Shown here: positions 5,660 through 7,936 of the stretch, in pieces
Layout: the number at the start of each line of letters is the position of its first letter
Position numbering within the stretch: the stretch's first letter is position 1
Assembly (NCBI GenBank): GCA_041752455.1
Contig: JBGSWL010000178.1
Span: 1-7,936 of the forward strand
DNA length: 7,936 nucleotides
Reading direction: 5' to 3'
Source: JBGSWL01 sp041752455
GTDB taxonomy: Bacteria; Pseudomonadota; Alphaproteobacteria; Rhizobiales; Rhizobiaceae
The notes under the pieces: model-generated
Told to the model about the DNA's origin: nothing
What the model saw: the letters and a program-made list of their open reading frames with translations, nothing else
Database searches by the model: none
Program-made: the position numbers and the translations under genes

Positions 5660-7036
5660 TCAAAGAAGGTCGGCAGCGGCCTTGTCGAAAGCTTTTCCGA
5701 TCCGCTCGACCGCCATGTCGACGTTTTCGCGGGTCCAGATCAGCGGCGGCGACAGGATCATCGTGTCCATCACGGCACGCATCATCATCCCGCCGGCAAT
5801 GGCATGGTCGCGCACCGTGACTGCTGCGGAACCTTCCGGCGAAAAGCGCTCGCGCGTCTCCTTGTCCCGCACCACCTCGATGCCGGCCAAAAGGCCGAAG
5901 GTGCGCACTTCACCGATCAGCGGATGGCCGGACAGGCCTTCCATCAGCGCCCGGCGAAGATAGGGCCCGGTGTCTTCGCGCACCCGGTCGATCAGCCCTT
6001 CGCGCTCGATCAGTTCGAGGTTGGCAAGCGCCACGGCGCAGGCGACCGGATGACCCGAATAGGTGTAGCCATGGTAGAATTCGCCGCCCTTTTCGACCAG
6101 CGTCGACGCGATCCGGTCACCGACCAGCAAGGCCGACAGCGGCTGGTAGCCGGACGTCAGTCCCTTGGCGGTGGTCATCGTGTCCGGCACGATGTCCATG
6201 GACTGGGCGGCAAACCATTCGCCCGTACGCCCGTAACCGGTGATCACCTCGTCGAGCATCAGCAGCACATCGTACTTGGCGCAGATGCGCTGGATCTCCG
6301 GCCAGTAGCTTTCCGGCGGGATTTTGACGCCACCCGCGCCCTGGATAGGCTCTCCGATGAACGCGGCCACCTTTTCGGCGCCTTCTTCGAGGATCGCGGT
6401 TTCCACGGCGCGCGCCGCGCGAATGCCGAAATCATGGTCACTTTCGCCCGGCTGCTTCAGTTCGTAAGCGTAGGGGCACATGACATGGCGGATACCGGGG
6501 ATGCCCCCGCCATACAACTGCTCATGCATCGCGCCCATGCCGCCGAGCGATGCGCCGGCGATCGTCGAGCCGTGATAGGCCCAGTTGCGCGAAATGATGA
6601 CCTGCTTTTCCGGCTGGCCTTCGAGCACCCAGTAGTGGCGCACGAGGCGCAGCGCGATGTCGTTGGCATCCGAACCGGACGAACCGTAGAACACCTGGTT
6701 GACATTGTCGGGCGCAATCGCCGCCAGTTTTTCGGCCAGCAGCACCGGTGTCGGCGTGGTGCAGCGGAAGAACGAGTTGTAGTAGGGCAGTTCCGCCATC
6801 TGGCGCGTTGCCGCCTCGATCAGTTCCTTTCGGCCATAGCCGGCATTGACACACCACAGGCCCGCCATGCCGTCGAGGATCGCATGGCCCTCGCTGTCAT
6901 AGATGAAAGCCCCCTCGGCGCGCGTGATCATGCGGCTGCCGGCTGCGCGCAGGTCCTTGTGGTCGGTGAACGGGTGCAGGTGGTGCGCCGCATCAAGCGC
7001 GCGCAGCTGCTCCAGCGTGAAGTTCTGATAGGTCAT
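5660..7036 (-). CDS. class III PLP-dependent aminotransferase, omega-amine/polyamine:pyruvate type (458 aa)
   Basis: Transfers an amino group from an omega-amine or omega-amino acid to a keto acid such as pyruvate, in the cytoplasm. The fold and key residues are complete: W61 in GLWCVNAGYG at the active-site mouth, the phosphate-binding GSSGSDAND (118-126), Y154 of WAYHGST stacking on the cofactor, E229 in GEPIQGAGG, D262 of DEVITGYGRTG pairing with the pyridine nitrogen, K291 of TTAKGLTSGYQP as the Schiff-base lysine, T325 in GYTYSGHP, and R420 as candidate switch arginine. Length is normal for the family. The opening HLHPFTDHKDL resembles the SpuC-like (putrescine) and beta-alanine:pyruvate branches; the exact amine cannot be read from sequence. 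The start ATG at 7036 follows AAGG at 9 nt, partly inside a small palindrome. It is transcribed toward the small phasin-like gene, and no transporter or regulator stands next to it to reveal the substrate. Confidence 0.93.
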   Translation of the reverse strand: MTYQNFTLEQLRALDAAHHLHPFTDHKDLRAAGSRMITRAEGAFIYDSEGHAILDGMAGLWCVNAGYGRKELIEAATRQMAELPYYNSFFRCTTPTPVLLAEKLAAIAPDNVNQVFYGSSGSDANDIALRLVRHYWVLEGQPEKQVIISRNWAYHGSTIAGASLGGMGAMHEQLYGGGIPGIRHVMCPYAYELKQPGESDHDFGIRAARAVETAILEEGAEKVAAFIGEPIQGAGGVKIPPESYWPEIQRICAKYDVLLMLDEVITGYGRTGEWFAAQSMDIVPDTMTTAKGLTSGYQPLSALLVGDRIASTLVEKGGEFYHGYTYSGHPVACAVALANLELIEREGLIDRVREDTGPYLRRALMEGLSGHPLIGEVRTFGLLAGIEVVRDKETRERFSPEGSAAVTVRDHAIAGGMMMRAVMDTMILSPPLIWTRENVDMAVERIGKAFDKAAADLL

Positions 7037-7047
7037 GGGTTCAACCC
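7037..7047. promoter_or_regulatory. palindrome against the aminotransferase start codon
   Basis: GGGTT-C-AACCC is a perfect 11-nt palindrome touching the ATG. In the mRNA it could fold as GGGT-TGA-ACCC and partly hide the AAGG ribosome binding site. It is short and may be chance. Confidence 0.25.
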
Positions 7048-7321
7048 TTGTGATGTCGGCTGGATGGGCAAGATCATGGAAGGCCAGTGAAGGCCGATGA
7101 TCCGTGACGGCAATGGGTGATGGCGACGGGCCATGCCCGCGCCATCATCTCACACGGTCGCTTGTGGTGAATAACCGATCCGCGCACACAGGATCAGAAG
7201 GTCATGCTGGCGGGTATGTGTCGTCTCGCGCACGATCATGTGCGTGAGAGTATGGCGGGGTGGGGCCTGCGTCAATCGGGTGAGTATTGAGCTCCGGGCA
7301 AGGGGGGAGAGTGGGCGCCCG
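7048..7321. other. upstream region of the aminotransferase, no gene seen
   Basis: No credible coding frame. The only clear structure is the imperfect hairpin at 7225-7248: CTC, CGCAC (7229-7233), GATCAT, GTGCG (7240-7244), GAG. It could be an operator or chance. No strong promoter motif was found. Confidence 0.5.
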
Positions 7322-7347
7322 GCCTCCTCCCGCATTGCGGGGGAGGC
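7322..7347. repeat. GC-rich hairpin of the intergenic repeat mosaic
   Basis: GCCTCCTCCCGCA (7322-7334) pairs with TGCGGGGGAGGC (7336-7347), 12 base pairs with one bulged T in the left arm. It is followed by GAGCGCAGCGAAGCAGAGCG, wording often seen in alphaproteobacterial intergenic palindromes (from memory, not searched). Confidence 0.6.
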
Positions 7348-7376
7348 ACGCGATTGCGAGCGCAGCGAAGCAGAGC

Positions 7377-7419
7377 GGGTGGGGGTATTCCGGCAACTGA
7401 CACAAACTCACCCCCACCC
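7377..7419. repeat. inverted repeat with 10-bp perfect arms
   Basis: GGGTGGGGGT (7377-7386) and ACCCCCACCC (7410-7419) flank a 23-nt centre. It directly follows the hairpin ending at 7347 and belongs to the same repeat block. Confidence 0.6.
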
Positions 7420-7423
7420 TTCA

Positions 7424-7451
7424 TCCCTCCCCCTCTGAAGAGTTGGAGGGA
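7424..7451. repeat. palindromic repeat unit, 7-bp arms plus inner stem
   Basis: TCCCTCC (7424-7430) pairs with GGAGGGA (7445-7451); inside, CTC-TGAA-GAG forms a second short stem after a 2x2 internal loop. Confidence 0.5.
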
Positions 7452-7452
7452 G

Positions 7453-7470
7453 GGCGTCAGCGCTGGCGCC
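7453..7470. repeat. 18-nt near-perfect palindrome
   Basis: GGCG-T-CAGCGCTG-G-CGCC reads as its own reverse complement except for one symmetric position, which would form a G-U pair in RNA. It abuts the preceding unit. Confidence 0.45.
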
Positions 7471-7485
7471 CCTCACCCTAAGTCA

Positions 7486-7511
7486 TCCCGGACGGCGCAG
7501 CCGATCCGGGA
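7486..7511. repeat. REP-like hairpin (TCCCGGA...TCCGGGA)
   Basis: TCCCGGACGG (7486-7495) pairs with CCG-A-TCCGGGA (7501-7511), a 10-bp stem with one bulge and a 5-nt loop. The wording, with CATCCCGGA before and GGGACCCATG after, matches a palindrome style common between genes in Hyphomicrobiales genomes; recognised from memory, not searched. Confidence 0.6.
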
Positions 7512-7592
7512 CCCATGCCGCAACGCCTCGCCAGGACACACGTTCGCCTTCCCGCGCGCATCCGCGCCGGGTCTTGCGTGAAATATGGAACC

Positions 7593-7650
7593 ACGGGCGG
7601 CCGGAGGGGCGCTCGATGGGTAGTGTGTGTGCGACCATCCGGCCGCCCGT
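7593..7650. repeat. perfect 13-bp inverted repeat with 32-nt loop
   Basis: ACGGGCGGCCGGA (7593-7605) and TCCGGCCGCCCGT (7638-7650) are exact complements, the longest perfect arms in the window. A competing 5-bp hairpin, GCCCG-TCCGG-CGGGC (7645-7659), shares the right arm. No gene ends next to it. Confidence 0.65.
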
Positions 7651-7685
7651 CCGGCGGGCTTGCGGTTCGCGTGCTGCGGCCTTTT

Positions 7686-7715
7686 GGCCCCAAGGCTCTT
7701 GGCCTCAAGGCTCTG
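7686..7715. repeat. 15-nt tandem duplication
   Basis: GGCCCCAAGGCTCTT (7686-7700) is followed at once by GGCCTCAAGGCTCTG (7701-7715), two mismatches in 15. It lies in the non-coding repeat mosaic. Confidence 0.6.
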
Positions 7716-7741
7716 CACCGGGTGTTGCGGGGACATGGGCG

Positions 7742-7792
7742 CTTGCACGCGCCGGTTCCCCTGACCCGGCCGGAGGGCGGCGCCCGTGCAAG
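7742..7792. repeat. inverted repeat, 8-bp arms plus inner pairs
   Basis: CTTGCACG (7742-7749) pairs with CGTGCAAG (7785-7792). CGCC and GGCG extend the stem after a 2-nt bulge, and the centre is GC-rich. Confidence 0.5.
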
Positions 7793-7936
7793 TGGGTGTG
7801 CCCGAAAGCCGTGACGTCTCCGCCCTTTCGTGGGGGCTCATCACCCAGCAGGATTACCATCTCCCGCCCGAAAGGCCGCCGCCGCGCCCGCCGTCAAGCT
7901 GGTGGCCATCCGACGTTCCGCCGGGCGCGATGGGGG
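7793..7936. other. right-edge non-coding stretch
   Basis: No gene with a supported start reaches in from the right edge. CCTTTCG (7824-7830) and CGAAAGG (7869-7875) form a further 7-bp inverted repeat around a 38-nt centre. The sequence looks like a continuation of the repeat mosaic and is cut by the window end. Confidence 0.45.

Noticed and set aside
5586..5663. 26-residue extension of the small phasin-like protein from TTG 5663
   Set aside because: It would place a perfect inverted repeat inside the gene and add an unusual head; ATG 5585 gives a typical start.
5804..7090. 428-aa plus-strand open frame antisense to the aminotransferase
   Set aside because: It is the mirror of a clear, catalytically complete aminotransferase and has no domain of its own.
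7473..7844. 123-aa minus-strand open frame over the repeat region
   Set aside because: The translation is Arg/Pro/Gly-rich, spans several palindromes and the tandem repeat, and has no recognisable domain; it is probably an artefact of high GC.
7805..7860. Hammerhead-ribozyme-like string (TGATGA then CGAAA) on the minus strand
   Set aside because: The core lacks the first C of CUGAUGA, stem II cannot form between the two motifs, and no stem III pairing exists before the GTC.
7322..7875. CRISPR array
   Set aside because: The repeats are dissimilar palindromes without a constant unit or regular spacers.

Overview
The window is GC-rich, with compact, overlapping genes. Its gene families and palindromic intergenic repeats fit an alphaproteobacterium, most likely of the order Hyphomicrobiales (Rhizobiales); this is inferred from style, not from a marker gene.

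Left half (minus strand, 4186 down to the left edge): an operon of three membrane-envelope genes that overlap end to start. In transcription order they are a short single-adaptor membrane fusion protein (HlyD-like, 287 aa), a GAF-like/HlyD two-part membrane fusion protein (478 aa, TTG start overlapping the previous stop by 4 nt), and a large polytopic M50 (site-2 type) zinc metalloprotease. The protease has a PqqD-like N-terminus and a HlyD-like C-terminal adaptor module, and is cut by the window edge at residue 638. Three adaptor modules and a membrane protease, with no ABC, RND or MFS pump in view, make this the most unusual part of the window. It looks like a trans-envelope export or peptide-processing machine whose substrate and outer-membrane partner are not visible.

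Middle: a 446-nt divergent intergenic region carries a terminator-like hairpin, a 13-bp palindrome and a tentative promoter. It separates the operon from a plus-strand gene for a predicted secreted zinc protease of the DUF922 type, made as a lipoprotein (4633-5196). That gene converges, with an 11-nt gap, on a small Ala-rich, phasin-like protein gene (minus, 5208-5585). A perfect hairpin contains both stop codons. A second perfect inverted repeat lies just upstream of the small gene.

Right: a class III PLP-dependent omega-aminotransferase (minus, 5660-7036), probably polyamine or omega-amino-acid:pyruvate type, sits 74 nt upstream of the small gene on the same strand. From about 7048 to the right edge (about 890 nt) I see no credible gene. 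The stretch is a mosaic of GC-rich palindromes and one short tandem repeat, typical of alphaproteobacterial intergenic repeat families.
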